In this document: piece by piece, positions 1 through 10,283 of the stretch
How the letters are laid out: each line of letters begins with the position of its first letter
How positions within the stretch are numbered: the first letter of the stretch is position 1
Assembly: GCA_021413675.1 (NCBI GenBank)
Contig: JAIOQA010000327.1
Coordinates: 1-46,841 of the forward strand
Reading direction: 5' to 3'
Source of the DNA: Deltaproteobacteria bacterium
GTDB lineage: Bacteria; Myxococcota_A; Polyangia; Haliangiales; Haliangiaceae
Length of the DNA stretch: 46,841 nt
The notes under the pieces: model-generated
The model's input: the letters and a program-made list of their open reading frames with translations, nothing else
Told to the model about the DNA's origin: nothing
The model's database searches: none
Program-made: the position numbers and the translations under genes

Positions 1-11
1 CGATTAGTCCC

Positions 12-980
12 GTGACCGCGCGCAACGCCCTCCACTGCCTCGTGCTCGCGGCCGCGCTCGCGGCGTGCGGTAGCCCCGCGCGTCCCGCGGGCCCCAAGGA
101 CGCCCCCGGTCTGCCGCCGATCACCGCGCAGCCGGCCGCGCCCGACGACCCGATCGTCGCGCGCGTCGATGGCCGGCCGGTGTTCGGCTCGTGCGTCGCG
201 ACCCAGGCCGCCGCCCTCCACCTGGACGCGAAGGCCGCCCTCGATCAGTGTGTCGGGTTCGAGCTGCTGGCCGGCGCCGCCGCCGCCCGCGGCGCCGAGC
301 GCGCGCCCGAGGTCCAGCGCGCCTATCGCACCGCGCTCGTCAGCCGCCTCATCGAGCGCGAGTTCAGCGCCACCCACCGACGCCCCGCCGACCTGCCGCC
401 CGAGATGGTCGAGGCCGCGTTCGATCACTACAAGTGGCGCATGCACCGGCCGGAGTACCGCTACGCGGTCTTCGTCCGTGCCCCCCTCGAGAAGGACAAG
501 GTCCCCCCGCCCGAGAAGGAGGCGGCCGCCCGCCAGCTCGCGTTCGAGATCTACGATCGCGTGAAGGACCGCACCGATCTGTTCCCCAGCGATCTGCGCG
601 CGGCCGCCCACGCGGTTGCGGGCGACCGCACCGTCGAGGACAACCTGAGCCCGTACGGCACCGGCAAGGACGGCCCGGGCCACACGACCTTCACCGGGCC
701 GCTGTTCGCGATCCCGGCCATCGGCCAGGTCGCGCCGCCAGCGCGCACGCCCTGGGGCTGGGACGTCATCCTCTGGGTCGACACGATGCCGGCGCTCGAG
801 AGCTCGCGCGACGACGTCATCGCGTGGCTGTTCCCGGCCCTGCGCAGCCAGCTGTTCCTCGACTGGTCCAATCGCGTGGCCCAGGAGCTGCGCCTGCCGA
901 TCACCGTCGATCCCACCCCGCTCGAGGCGATCGCCGAGCCCGATACCGCGTCGCCGCCGCCCACGCCGGGGCGGCGATGA
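12..980 (+). CDS. Parvulin-like (SurA/PrsA-type) lipoprotein
   Basis: A 322-residue exported protein. The first ~20 residues form a signal peptide ending in a lipobox (LAAC, Cys 19), so it should be lipid-anchored in the envelope. The segment IVARVDGRPVFG near residue 48 looks like the start of a SurA/PrsA N-terminal domain. The stretch around residues 225-260 (GPLFAIPAIGQVAPPARTPW) resembles the second half of a parvulin prolyl isomerase domain, where homologues read GQVS-P-x-T-x-x-G. The likely role is a periplasmic folding helper; the first half of the parvulin fold is not clear, so catalytic activity is uncertain. GTG start at the window edge. It is the first gene of a plus-strand run leading into the MoxR module. 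Confidence 0.6.
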   Translation: MTARNALHCLVLAAALAACGSPARPAGPKDAPGLPPITAQPAAPDDPIVARVDGRPVFGSCVATQAAALHLDAKAALDQCVGFELLAGAAAARGAERAPEVQRAYRTALVSRLIEREFSATHRRPADLPPEMVEAAFDHYKWRMHRPEYRYAVFVRAPLEKDKVPPPEKEAAARQLAFEIYDRVKDRTDLFPSDLRAAAHAVAGDRTVEDNLSPYGTGKDGPGHTTFTGPLFAIPAIGQVAPPARTPWGWDVILWVDTMPALESSRDDVIAWLFPALRSQLFLDWSNRVAQELRLPITVDPTPLEAIAEPDTASPPPTPGRR

Positions 981-999
981 CCCCGCCCGGAGCGCGCGC

Positions 1000-1362
1000 G
1001 TGAGCCCGTTCGGCGCGATCCTGCGCGCGGCGGTCGAGCGCATCCCGCACGCGGTCGGCGGCGCGTTCGCCGCCTCCGACGGCGAGATGGTCGACAGCGT
1101 CACCTCCGGCGACACGACCGAGTGGGCGATCCTGACCGCGCACTACGGCGTGGTGCTCGCCAACCTCGAGGCCGCGTTCGGCACCTGGCACTTCGGCGGC
1201 CCCGAGTTCGTCATGATCGAGCACGAGCGGCTGGATGTCCTCATCCATCCGGTCGTCGATGGCTACTACGCGCTGGTCGCGGTCACGCCGCCGGCGCCGC
1301 TGGCGGTCGCGCTCGCGTCGCTCAAGACCGCGGCGACCGCGCTGAAGCGAGAGATGGCGTGA
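1000..1362 (+). CDS. Roadblock/LC7-like protein
   Basis: A 120-residue soluble protein with the pattern of a roadblock/LC7 domain: an N-terminal helix, then GGAFAASDGEMVDS, a helix containing HYGVVLANLEAAF, strands FVMIEHERLDVLIHPV and YYALVAV, and a final helix. Such domains bind small Ras-like GTPases (MglA type) or act as regulatory dimers. GTG start 19 bases after the lipoprotein gene; its stop overlaps the next start by four bases (GTGA), so it is translationally coupled to the DUF4350 gene. No small GTPase is present in the window, so its partner is unknown. Confidence in the fold is moderate because the family is short and divergent. Confidence 0.55.
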   Translation: MSPFGAILRAAVERIPHAVGGAFAASDGEMVDSVTSGDTTEWAILTAHYGVVLANLEAAFGTWHFGGPEFVMIEHERLDVLIHPVVDGYYALVAVTPPAPLAVALASLKTAATALKREMA

Positions 1363-2689
1363 GGCGGATCGCGCTCGCGATGCTCGCTCTGGTCGCGCTG
1401 CTCGCGCTCGCCGTGACGCGGGCGCGCGCCGACGACGATGACGACGACAAGCGCCCGGCCGCGCCGCGCGACGACCTCGCCGACTACGACCCGACCAGCC
1501 GCGCCTGGAACGGCCTCACGGCGTTCGTCGGCATGGCCTCGGGCGCGGGCTACGAGGTCGCGCCGGTCGCGACCCTCGAGTGGGGCGAGCTCGATCGCGA
1601 CGACATCCTGATCCTCATGTACCCGCTCGAGCGGGTCGATCCCTCGCGCCTGTCCGCGTTCCTCGAGGCCGGCGGCTCGGCGCTGATCGCCGACGACTTC
1701 GGCCTCGCCAAGGACGCGATCGCGCGCCTCGGCTTCATCCGCGCCGAGGTCGGCACGCCCCAGGCGACCACGTACTGGCGCGATCGCAGCTACGCGCCGA
1801 TCGCCACGACGATCGCGCCCCACGCGATCACCCAGGGCGTCGATCGGGTCGTCACCAACCACCCGGCGGTGCTGACCCACGTCGAGGGCGCGACCGCGGT
1901 CGTGTCGTTCGGCGGCGGCGAGGCGCTGATCGTCGCCGGCGAGCGCGGCTTCGGGCGGTTCGCGCTGGTCTCCGATCCGAGCATCTTCATCAACCGCATG
2001 CTGCAGTTCCCGGGCAACTTCGCGGTCGCCTCGAACCTCTTGCGCTGGCTCGGCCGCGGCCACGCCCAGCGGGTCGTGCTGGTCCGCGGCGACGTGCCGA
2101 TGTACGGCGATCCGCGGCCGTTCATCGACGACGCCGGCGCCGGCTCGCTGGGCCGCGCGATGGGCGACATCAACCGCTGGCTCGAGGGCGGCAACGAGTG
2201 GCTGCTCACGCCCAGCGCGATGAAGGCCATCGCCGGCGCGCTGGCGTTCTTGCTGATCGGCGCGGCCCTGCTCGCGATGCCGGCGTGGAAGCGCGGCGCG
2301 GTCTCGGGCGAGTGGCTGCGGTTCGCGCGCCCGGCTGCCGGCGACGACATCGCCCACGCGGTGGCGCGCGCCGATCGCGGCGACAGCAACTACCGCGTCG
2401 CCGCCGCGGTGCTGCGCGACGCGGTCTCGGCGGCGATCGCGGGCGCGATCGACGTGCGCGATCCGCTCTACGCCCTCGATCGCCCGGCGTTGATCGATCG
2501 GGTCACCACCGCGTGCGGCGCCGACGCCGGCCGCGCGTTGACCATCCTCTACACCCGGTTGCGCGAGCTGCCGACCCGCGGGCAAGCGACCGCGGCCTAC
2601 GGCGGCCTGCACGTGTCGCGGCACGAATTCGACCGCCTCTACGACGACGCCGCCACCCTCTATCGTACGCTCGGTCAGGAGCCACTACC

Positions 2690-2693
<4 letters not shown>
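1359..2693 (+). CDS. DUF4350 membrane-anchored protein of the MoxR module
   Basis: A 444-residue protein. A signal peptide or anchor (residues ~1-24) is followed by an acidic/basic spacer of six Asp. A DUF4350-type domain follows (residues ~45-240: LTAFVGMASGAGYEV, DDILILMYPLERVD, LEAGGSALIADDFG), resembling a class-I-glutamine-amidotransferase-like fold. One transmembrane helix lies at ~290-308 and a cytoplasmic tail follows. DUF4350 proteins typically travel with MoxR ATPases and DUF58 proteins, as they do here. The start is the GTG overlapping the previous stop, because only that start gives a clean signal peptide; the frame stays open further upstream without coding character. The stop overlaps the moxR GTG by four bases, so coupling is likely. 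Confidence 0.75.
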
Positions 2694-3661
<968 letters not shown>

Positions 3662-3687
3662 GCCGGGATGTTGATGAGGTCAAGGCC

Positions 3688-5385
3688 GTGATCCCGTCGC
3701 TGGCTGCGCGCGGCAAGCTGGTCCTGGCCAGCTCGATCATGGTGCTGCTCGTCGGCGCGCTCCACGGCCTGCCGCCGATCGTGGCGCTCGGCGGCGTGGC
3801 GCTGTCGGCGCTCGCCTCGGCGTACCTCGCGTTCTACCCGACCGCGGTGCTGCTGCGCCGCAAGAAGATCGAGCTGTCGTGGTGGGCGCCGCCCGGCGAT
3901 CAGCCCGGCGGCGCGCTCGCCGCCGATCGGCCGTTCGCGCTCCACGTCGCGTTCCGCAACCACGGCGCGCGCTCGCTGCGCGTGCTGTCGACGCGCGTGC
4001 TCGCCGGCTCGGCGCTCGATGTCGAGCCGGTCGCGACCGCCACCGTGAAGGCCGGCACCCAGGTCGAGGTCGCGACCGCGGTGCGGCCGATGGCCGCCGG
4101 CTATCACGTGATCCACGGCGCGGTGCTCGTGCTCGGCGACGCGCTCGGGCTGTTCGAGGTCCAGGCCTACTTCCCCAACCCGATCGCGGTGAAGGTCTTC
4201 CCGCGGGCGCTGCCGGCGCGGGCCCGCGCGATCCGCCCGCAGGCCGGCACGCCCCACGAGCAGGTCGGCCAGCACCAGGTCCGCCGCCGCGGCCAGGCCG
4301 GCGAGCTGCGCGAGCTGCGCGATCACGCCCACGGCGATCCCTTCAAGATGATCGCGTGGAAGGCGACCGCCAAGCGCGGCCGCCTGATGGTCCGCGACCT
4401 CGAGACCGAGATCGTCGCGACCCACGCGCTGGTCGTCGACACCGGCGCGCGCATGCGCGGCGGCGCGGTCGGCCGGGCGCCGCTCGACTGGGCGCTCGAC
4501 ACCGCGTCGGCGATGGCGCGGGCCTCGCTCGAGCGCGGCGATCGCGTCGGGCTGGTCGCGTTCGACACCCGGCCGCACGTCGAGCTCAAGCCCGGCGCCG
4601 GCCGCCATCACTGGCTGCAGCTGGTCGATCGCCTGCTCGATGCGCAGACCGTCGTCGACGAGGATCTCACCGACATCACGCCCAGCGAGCTGGTCGCGAC
4701 GGTCGCGCGCTACCTGTCGCATCAGGAGGCCTACGACACCCGGCTGCGGACCCCGCCCGCGCTCGAGGATCCGCGCTGGAACCACATCCAGGCCGGCCCC
4801 GATGGCCAGCTCTACGATCTCGGCGCGATGAACCAGATGATCACCAAGCTGCTCGAGACCATGGGCGGGCGCGCGGGCAAGACCCTCGCGCCGCCGTGGT
4901 GGTGGCAGCGGGTCCACGTCGGCGCCGACACCGATCCGCAGCTCGCGCCGCTGCGCCTGTTCTGCCGGCTGCGCGGCATCGAGCTGCCCTACCGCCAGAT
5001 CGGCGATCACGGCGCGCGCGCCGCCGGGTTCGCCGCGGCGCTCGAGCGCGCGGTCGCGTTCGGCCGGCCCGACGCGGTCGTGATCGTCTCGAACCTCCAC
5101 GGCCTCGGCGACGACGAGCCCGCGGTCACGCGCGCGCTGGCCCGGGTCAAGCGCGGCGCCGGCCAGGTGGTCGCGCTGGTGCCGCCGGCGCACCGGTTCG
5201 CGCCGCCCGCCGAGACCCGGCGCGGCATGCGGGTGCGCGCCGCGTTCGCGCGCGACGGCGAGGTCGGGCTCGCGATCGCGCGGCGCCTGCTCGCGCGCCA
5301 CGGCGTGCACGTGATCGAGGCCGGCCCCGGCGACGCGCCCGCGAGCCTGCTCGGCCGCCTGCGCGGCGGCCGTCGCGTGGCGTGA
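3688..5385 (+). CDS. DUF58 (VWA-like) membrane protein
   Basis: A 565-residue protein with two N-terminal transmembrane helices (~11-29 and 31-51) followed by a beta-rich region. The DUF58 signature at ~206-239 reads ELRELRDHAHGDPFKMIAWK then ATAKRGRLMVRDLE. A VWA-like segment (LVVDTGARMRGG) comes next, where a classic MIDAS DxSxS motif would stand; here it is DTGAR, so metal binding may be lost. DUF58 proteins are standard partners of MoxR ATPases. At ~565 residues it is longer than the usual ~400-430, with extra sequence at the C-terminal side. GTG start; part of the same operon. Confidence 0.88.
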   Translation: MIPSLAARGKLVLASSIMVLLVGALHGLPPIVALGGVALSALASAYLAFYPTAVLLRRKKIELSWWAPPGDQPGGALAADRPFALHVAFRNHGARSLRVLSTRVLAGSALDVEPVATATVKAGTQVEVATAVRPMAAGYHVIHGAVLVLGDALGLFEVQAYFPNPIAVKVFPRALPARARAIRPQAGTPHEQVGQHQVRRRGQAGELRELRDHAHGDPFKMIAWKATAKRGRLMVRDLETEIVATHALVVDTGARMRGGAVGRAPLDWALDTASAMARASLERGDRVGLVAFDTRPHVELKPGAGRHHWLQLVDRLLDAQTVVDEDLTDITPSELVATVARYLSHQEAYDTRLRTPPALEDPRWNHIQAGPDGQLYDLGAMNQMITKLLETMGGRAGKTLAPPWWWQRVHVGADTDPQLAPLRLFCRLRGIELPYRQIGDHGARAAGFAAALERAVAFGRPDAVVIVSNLHGLGDDEPAVTRALARVKRGAGQVVALVPPAHRFAPPAETRRGMRVRAAFARDGEVGLAIARRLLARHGVHVIEAGPGDAPASLLGRLRGGRRVA

Positions 5386-5403
5386 CGGCGCGAGGGTGAC
5401 GCG

Positions 5404-6795
5404 GTGCTGACCCGCCTCCGGCTCGGCGACGCCGCGACGCTCGCCGCGATCGCGATCGTGCTGGCGGCGTGGCTCGGCGGCGGCGCGCTCGGCCACGACG
5501 AGGCCGCCTACGCGATCGGCGGCGACGCGCTCGTCCACGGCGCGCCGTCGCCGTGGCTGTACCGCTCGGTCGGCATGCACGCGCTCGCCGCCTTCGGCGT
5601 GCTCGCCGGTGGCTCGGAGCTGGCGCTGCGCGTGCCGACGGTGCTGTTCGCGATCGGCTTCGTGCTCGCCGCGCGGCGCGTGGGCCGGCTGTTCGGGCGC
5701 GATCGCGGGGCCTGGACGGTCGCGGTGATCGCCGGGATGCACGGCGTGATCCTGCGCGGCCACGAGCTGCTCTCCGATCTGCCGTCGACCACGTGCCTGC
5801 TCGCGGCGATCGCGCTCCTCGTCGAGGAGCTCGAGCGCGACGCCGGGCCGCGGTGGCGCGTGGTGCTGGCCGCGCCCGCGCTCGCGGCCGCGTTCTACCT
5901 GCGCTACGCCAGCTGCGTGCCGATCGCGCTCGTCGGGGCGACGATCGCGATCGTGTGGGGGCGGCGGGTGCTGGCGCTGCCGATCCTCGCGACCGCGGCC
6001 GGGCTCGCGCTGCTGCTCGTGCCGCACGCGCTGCAGGCGATCGCCGCGACCGGCTCGCCGCTCGGCATCGTGCGCTACAGCGCCGAGGTCCCGTCGCACC
6101 GCTACGTCGGCGACGGGCTCGTCACCTACCTGTTCAGCAATCCGTTCGTCATGTACGGCGTGATCGCCGCGCCGGTGCTGGTCGCCGGGCTCGCGAGCGT
6201 GATGCGGCCGTCGCCATCGAGGCGCCCGGCGATCGCGCTGTGGCTCGTCGCGACCAGCCAGATCGTCGCGCTCGGCTTCCTGTCCCAGGCGATGGCCCGC
6301 TACATCTACCTCGCGCTCACGCTGCTGGTCGTGCTCGGCGTCGACGCGATCGCGCGCGCGGCGGCGCACCGCCCGCCGCCGCGATCGGTCGCGCGCGCGG
6401 CGGTGCCGCTGGTCGCGCTCGGCTGGCTCGGCGTGTTCGTCGCGACCGTCGCGCTGGGGCTGCGCGGCGAGGACTGGAAGACCCCGATCGTCGACGCCGC
6501 GACGATCGTCCGCGCCGACGCCGCGGCCCGGCCGTGCCACGTGGTGTCGCGGCGCTTCGCGCAGCTCATGTGGTACAGCGGCTGCGCCAGCGGCAACTTC
6601 TGGCCGGTGCCCGAGGAGCTCGACCTCGCGCCGCGGGTCTACGGCGTGTGGTTCCCGGGCACCGAGGGCGCGCCCGAGCCCGAGGCGTTCCTCCGCGCCG
6701 ACGGCGCACCGCTGACGATCGTCGACGTGGCCAACACCGCGCGGCTGCGCGTGGCGCGCCTCACTCGGGACACGCGTCCGCCACCGGCGCGCTGA
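5404..6795 (+). CDS. GT39/ArnT-like membrane glycosyltransferase
   Basis: A 463-residue polytopic membrane protein with about 9-11 hydrophobic segments. The first periplasmic loop carries GHDEAAY (30-36); the acidic pair D32-E33 matches the catalytic loop of GT39/GT-C enzymes, which move sugars from polyprenyl-phosphate donors to lipids or proteins. A second loop contains the typical arginine-rich and DLPS motifs. GTG start 18 bases after the DUF58 gene, so it may be read through from the MoxR operon. The 3' end overlaps the convergent polysaccharide deacetylase gene by 35 bases. Substrate unknown. Confidence 0.75.
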   Translation: MLTRLRLGDAATLAAIAIVLAAWLGGGALGHDEAAYAIGGDALVHGAPSPWLYRSVGMHALAAFGVLAGGSELALRVPTVLFAIGFVLAARRVGRLFGRDRGAWTVAVIAGMHGVILRGHELLSDLPSTTCLLAAIALLVEELERDAGPRWRVVLAAPALAAAFYLRYASCVPIALVGATIAIVWGRRVLALPILATAAGLALLLVPHALQAIAATGSPLGIVRYSAEVPSHRYVGDGLVTYLFSNPFVMYGVIAAPVLVAGLASVMRPSPSRRPAIALWLVATSQIVALGFLSQAMARYIYLALTLLVVLGVDAIARAAAHRPPPRSVARAAVPLVALGWLGVFVATVALGLRGEDWKTPIVDAATIVRADAAARPCHVVSRRFAQLMWYSGCASGNFWPVPEELDLAPRVYGVWFPGTEGAPEPEAFLRADGAPLTIVDVANTARLRVARLTRDTRPPPAR

Positions 6796-7501
6796 TCGCG
6801 AAGGCCACCGATCGCAGCACCGGCACGTGCGCGAGCATCGCGCGATCGGTCTCGCTGGTGCGCGCGCCGAACGGGTACGCGAACGCGACCGGCGGCGCGA
6901 AGCCATCGTCGGTCAGCACCGCGATCGAGGGCAGCGCCTCGTCGGCCAGCCAGGCGGCGAGCCCGCGGTCAGCGACGTAGTCGGGCGCGTTCAGGTGGAA
7001 CACCGTGTGGGCCTCGATCGCGTGGCCGTCGGCCTCGAGCTGGTGGAGCTCGGCCTTGCCGGCGGCGGTGAACGCGTAGAAGCGCGACACGAAGAAGGTG
7101 GCGCGCACCTGGTGCGCTGCGAAGGTCGGGCGCAGCGCGGTCCACGCGTCCACGTCCTGATCGTCGAAGCTCAGCACGACCGCCGCGCCCGGCTGGACGC
7201 CCGCCGCCAGATCGGCGTAGGTCACGAACGGCAGCCCGAGGTCGTTGGCGTCGGCGAGCACCGCCTCGAACTTGTCGAGCGGCACGGTCCGGCCGGGGCT
7301 GTGGGCGTAGAGGTGGATCGCCTCGCCGCGATCGCGCGCGCGGACCAGGCCGGCGTGGATCGCGTCGAGCTCGTTGCCCGCGACGGTGTCGAGATCGACC
7401 GCGCAGTACACCGCCCGCGGTTCGCGCGAGAAGATGCCGTCGACCTCGTCGAGCGACTCGTGGCAGCCCGCGCCGCACAGCGCGAGGGCCGCGAGCGCCA
7501 G
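6761..7501 (-). CDS. Polysaccharide deacetylase (NodB) family, exported; start uncertain
   Basis: NodB-type carbohydrate esterase. The metal-site motifs are visible: SFDDQD (the double Asp), HTVFH (H-x3-H) and FAYPFGAR. An N-terminal module with LYAHSPGRTVPLDKFE precedes the catalytic domain. The first usual start codon in frame (GTG at 7411) would cut off an obvious export signal: the frame upstream reads LALAALALCGAGC and continues into coding-like sequence. No ATG, GTG or TTG exists in that frame before the putative promoter. I place the start at the CTG at 7501, but a one-base indel joining it to the ATG at 7554 is equally possible. The family call is secure; the 5' end is not. Confidence 0.75.
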   Translation of the reverse strand: MALAALALCGAGCHESLDEVDGIFSREPRAVYCAVDLDTVAGNELDAIHAGLVRARDRGEAIHLYAHSPGRTVPLDKFEAVLADANDLGLPFVTYADLAAGVQPGAAVVLSFDDQDVDAWTALRPTFAAHQVRATFFVSRFYAFTAAGKAELHQLEADGHAIEAHTVFHLNAPDYVADRGLAAWLADEALPSIAVLTDDGFAPPVAFAYPFGARTSETDRAMLAHVPVLRSVAFAISAPVADACPE

Positions 7502-7531
7502 GTATGTGGTGCCGGAGTGCCGCGTGGCGTG

Positions 7532-7560
7532 ATTGTCGACGCGGCCGCTGGCATTGACAA
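7532..7560 (-). promoter_or_regulatory. Sigma70-like promoter for the deacetylase gene
   Basis: On the minus strand TTGTCA (7560-7555) and GACAAT (7537-7532) are separated by exactly 17 bases. These match the consensus -35 at 5 of 6 and the -10 at 4 of 6 positions. Expected transcription start is near 7525, leaving only ~24 bases before the proposed CTG. The same bases on the plus strand include TTGACA (7554-7559), but no good -10 follows for the divergent HTTM gene. Confidence 0.5.
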
Positions 7561-7650
7561 GCCTCCCGGTGTTCGCCGCGTCACTGCGTCACGGTCGATT
7601 CCCGAGGTTGCCGCCTCGGCGCTGCGCCGCTTGCCGTATCGTCCGCGGAC

Positions 7651-9144
7651 GTGACGAGGTGGCAGCGCTACTGGTTCGCGCCGGGCAGCCGGCAGGCGCT
7701 CGCGAGCCTCCGGATCGCGATCGCGATCGCGCTCGGCCTCACGCTCTGGCTCATCGGCACCGGCCCCGACGAGGTCGACCGCGCGGCCCGCGCGCGGCTC
7801 TACCACCCGGTCGGGCTGCTCCACCTGCTCGGCGGCGCGCCGCCGCCGGCGGCGCTGCTCGCGGCGCTGCAAGCGATCGCCTGGACCGCGGTCGCCGCGA
7901 TGCTGGTCGGCTATCGCGCGCGCGCCGCCACGGGGATCGCGGTCGTCGCCGCGATCCTGCTCGCAGCCCACGCCGAGGCCTTCACGCCCAGCTGGTCGCA
8001 CACGCTGAACGCGCCGCTGCTCGCCGGGGTCGCGCTGCTCGGCGCCCGCACCGGCGAGGCCTACGCGATCGACGCCTGGCTGGCCGCGCGCCGCGGCGCG
8101 GTCGCCACCGATCCGCTCACGGTCGCGCCGCTGCGCCGGGTGCAGCTGGCGGTCGGGCTGATGTTCGCGAGCGCCGCGCTCATCAAGCTGGCGTCCTCGC
8201 ACTTCACGCTCGACTGGGCGCTGTCCGACAACCTCCGCAACCAGATCGTCGCGCGCTTCGACATGCAGGGCGCGAGGCACACCGCCGCCGCCGACTGGCT
8301 GCTCGCCGCGCCGTGGCGCTGGCAGCTCGCCGCGCTCTTCAACCTCGCGTGCCAGCTGTCGCCGCTCGTCGCGATCGCCTCGCCCGGACGACCGCGGCTG
8401 CGCGCGGTGTGCGGCGGGCTGTTCGTGATGGAGGTGCTGCTGCTCGGCATCGTCATGGGCCTGTGGAACCCGCAGTGGCTGCCGCTGGCCGCGGCGTTCG
8501 TCGACTGGGACTGGGTGCGCGCGCGCCGCCCGGTCGGTCCGATCGCAGTGGCGGCGCCGACGCGCGGCGCGCGCATCTGGGCCGCCGCGTTCGCGCTCGT
8601 GCTCGTCACCACCAGCCTCGCGCCCGCCGCGCTCAGCCAGCGGCTGTGGCTGTACCCGTGCACCAACTACCCGATGTTCTCGAGCATCCGCGCCGCCCAT
8701 CCCTACGGCGAGCACCTGCCCTACCGCACCGTCGGTCAGCAGATCGAGGTCCTGATCGATCCGCCGCTCACGTCGGCGCAGCAGGACCGCATCGATGGCG
8801 AGAACGTCTATCGCCGGTTCTTCCGCCTGCGCGACCCGGCGGCGCTGCGCGACGCGCTCGCGGTCATCGTCGGCGACGCGCACGTCCGCTACCCGCAGGC
8901 CGCGATCCGCGGCGCGCGCCTGTGGCTGGTCGAGCAGACCGTGCCGGCGTACCCCGCCGTCGCCCGCGTCGAGTCCCGGCGGATCGGGGTCGTCGCCGAG
9001 CTCGACGGCGACGCGTTCCGCACCGTGCCCGGTACGATCCCGGGGACGCCGCCCGAGCACCTCGTCGTCGCTGGCGAGGCCGTCACGGTGACGACGGTGG
9101 TCGACGCGCGCGGCGTCGCGCGGGCGTTCGCGCAGATCGAGTGA
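7651..9144 (+). CDS. HTTM-domain integral membrane protein
   Basis: A 497-residue membrane protein that starts with the HTTM pattern (WQRYWFAPGSRQALASLRIA followed by a hydrophobic helix). It carries the downstream signature FTPSWSHTLNAPLL and further helices to about residue 340. HTTM proteins are related to vitamin-K-dependent gamma-carboxylase membrane domains, but bacterial members are largely uncharacterised. After the membrane part, a soluble C-terminal region (~345-497) contains a PCTNYPMFSS segment often seen in this family. GTG start 90 bases downstream of the deacetylase promoter. Converges with the transposase gene at 9175. Confidence 0.7.
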   Translation: MTRWQRYWFAPGSRQALASLRIAIAIALGLTLWLIGTGPDEVDRAARARLYHPVGLLHLLGGAPPPAALLAALQAIAWTAVAAMLVGYRARAATGIAVVAAILLAAHAEAFTPSWSHTLNAPLLAGVALLGARTGEAYAIDAWLAARRGAVATDPLTVAPLRRVQLAVGLMFASAALIKLASSHFTLDWALSDNLRNQIVARFDMQGARHTAAADWLLAAPWRWQLAALFNLACQLSPLVAIASPGRPRLRAVCGGLFVMEVLLLGIVMGLWNPQWLPLAAAFVDWDWVRARRPVGPIAVAAPTRGARIWAAAFALVLVTTSLAPAALSQRLWLYPCTNYPMFSSIRAAHPYGEHLPYRTVGQQIEVLIDPPLTSAQQDRIDGENVYRRFFRLRDPAALRDALAVIVGDAHVRYPQAAIRGARLWLVEQTVPAYPAVARVESRRIGVVAELDGDAFRTVPGTIPGTPPEHLVVAGEAVTVTTVVDARGVARAFAQIE

Positions 9145-9174
9145 TGCGGAGATCGGTGCCTGGGATCGCGCCAG

Positions 9175-9867
9175 CTACCGACGTGACGGCGCCGCATCGA
9201 GCGGTCCGGGCCGCTCCTGCGGCGCGATCGGCCCGTATCTCCGCCAGCCGTGCGTGAGGTGCCAGGTCGTCGGCATCACGACCGGCACGAACTCCAGATG
9301 GCCGCGATGAGGATTGCGATCCCAGCCGTCGAACGCGCGCGCCGACGCGAACGGATCGAACGCGAGGTGGCGCGCGTGGGCGTCCTCGCGATGGCGCCGC
9401 CAGTTGTTCAGCACGTAGGCCAGCGCGTTGCGGGTCTCGCGCAGCGTGCGCAGCGGCCGCGGGTGATAGCGATCGGCGAACACCCCGCCGGTGCGGCGGG
9501 TGGTGATGTTGAACCGGCGCGCGCACGCGATCTGGAAGCCCTGCATGCCGCGCGCGAGGGACATGTGGCTGTCCGCCTCGACGATCAGGTGGACGTGATT
9601 GCCCTGCACCGAGACGTGGCAGATGCGGAAGTCGCTGCGCCGGCACGTGATCGCGAGCCCGTGCCGGACCGCCAGCCACCCTGCGCGCCGCCGCAGCTTG
9701 AGTCCGGGCCGCGCGCGGATCGTGACGTGCAGCGGGTGACGCGGATCGATCGCGGGTCGCGCCTTGTGCTTCTCGCTCGAGCGAGGCCCGCGCGGCGGCC
9801 GCCCTGCCCCCGGGCGCTTCCCACCGCGCGTTCGCCACGGCAGCTCGGTCTGGATCGGCGCAGACAT
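9175..9867 (-). mobile_element. Y1_Tnp (REP-associated, HUH) transposase
   Basis: A 230-residue transposase of the Y1/TnpA-REP group. The HUH metal motif is HVHLIVEA (H91, H93) and the candidate nucleophile is Y151 in ALAYVLNNW. The N-terminus has the GGKRPGAGRPPRGP motif common to RAYT proteins of delta- and gammaproteobacteria. These enzymes nick single-stranded DNA at palindromic REP/BIME elements and often occur as single host-like copies. I could not identify flanking REP palindromes. ATG start with no Shine-Dalgarno sequence; the promoter at 9879-9907 puts the transcript start ~5 bases before it. The gene looks intact. Confidence 0.88.
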
Positions 9868-9878
9868 CTGATTTCGCC

Positions 9879-9907
9879 GTTATACTACGCGAAACCCCAT
9901 CGAGCAA
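9879..9907 (-). promoter_or_regulatory. Sigma70-like promoter of the Y1 transposase
   Basis: On the minus strand TTGCTC (9907-9902) and TATAAC (9884-9879) are spaced by 17 bases; the -10 matches 5 of 6 and the -35 matches 4 of 6. The predicted transcript start is near 9872, five bases before the ATG, so the mRNA would be nearly leaderless. The site is AT-rich relative to its surroundings. Confidence 0.55.
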
Positions 9908-9970
9908 CCAGAATTGCCTTCCCGGACCTGGCACAAATCTGCGCTGGGGGTCTGGAACGCGCTCGGATCC

Positions 9971-10264
9971 CTACGCCGCGCGAATCTCGCGCAGGTACGC
10001 GCCCTCCATCGCGCCTCCGCTCGATCGCAAGCGCTCGCTCAAGCGCTGCGCGCGCACCGTCCAGCAACCGGACAGGCAGCGCTCACTCCAGCGCTGGTCC
10101 GAGCGCTTGAAGCACGCGGTCACGACGGGCTTGCATGCGCCCTCGGTCACGCCGCTGCCGATCGGGAACCCACGCGCCCTCGCCGTCGCGTACCGCATGC
10201 GCCGACGATTCCGGACGAGGTAGCCGATGTGCCCTGCCAGCCTCGGCTCCAGCGTCGGCAGCGC
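9971..10264 (-). pseudogene. ISKra4-like transposase, C-terminal remnant
   Basis: About 97 residues of reading frame (including sequence upstream of the first ATG at 10198) match the C-terminal end of ISKra4-family transposases. The signature is GHIGYLVRNRRRMRY then ARGFPIGSGVTEGACK and ending in an RWSE-containing helix. The catalytic N-terminal two thirds is missing, and the frame runs straight into the 3' end of epmA. It is therefore a truncated relic, ended by TAG at 9971. Together with the neighbouring Y1 transposase it marks a small region of insertion or decay between the HTTM gene and the epmA-efp operon. Confidence 0.75.
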
Positions 10265-10283
10265 GCGAGAGAGAGAGCCCCGC

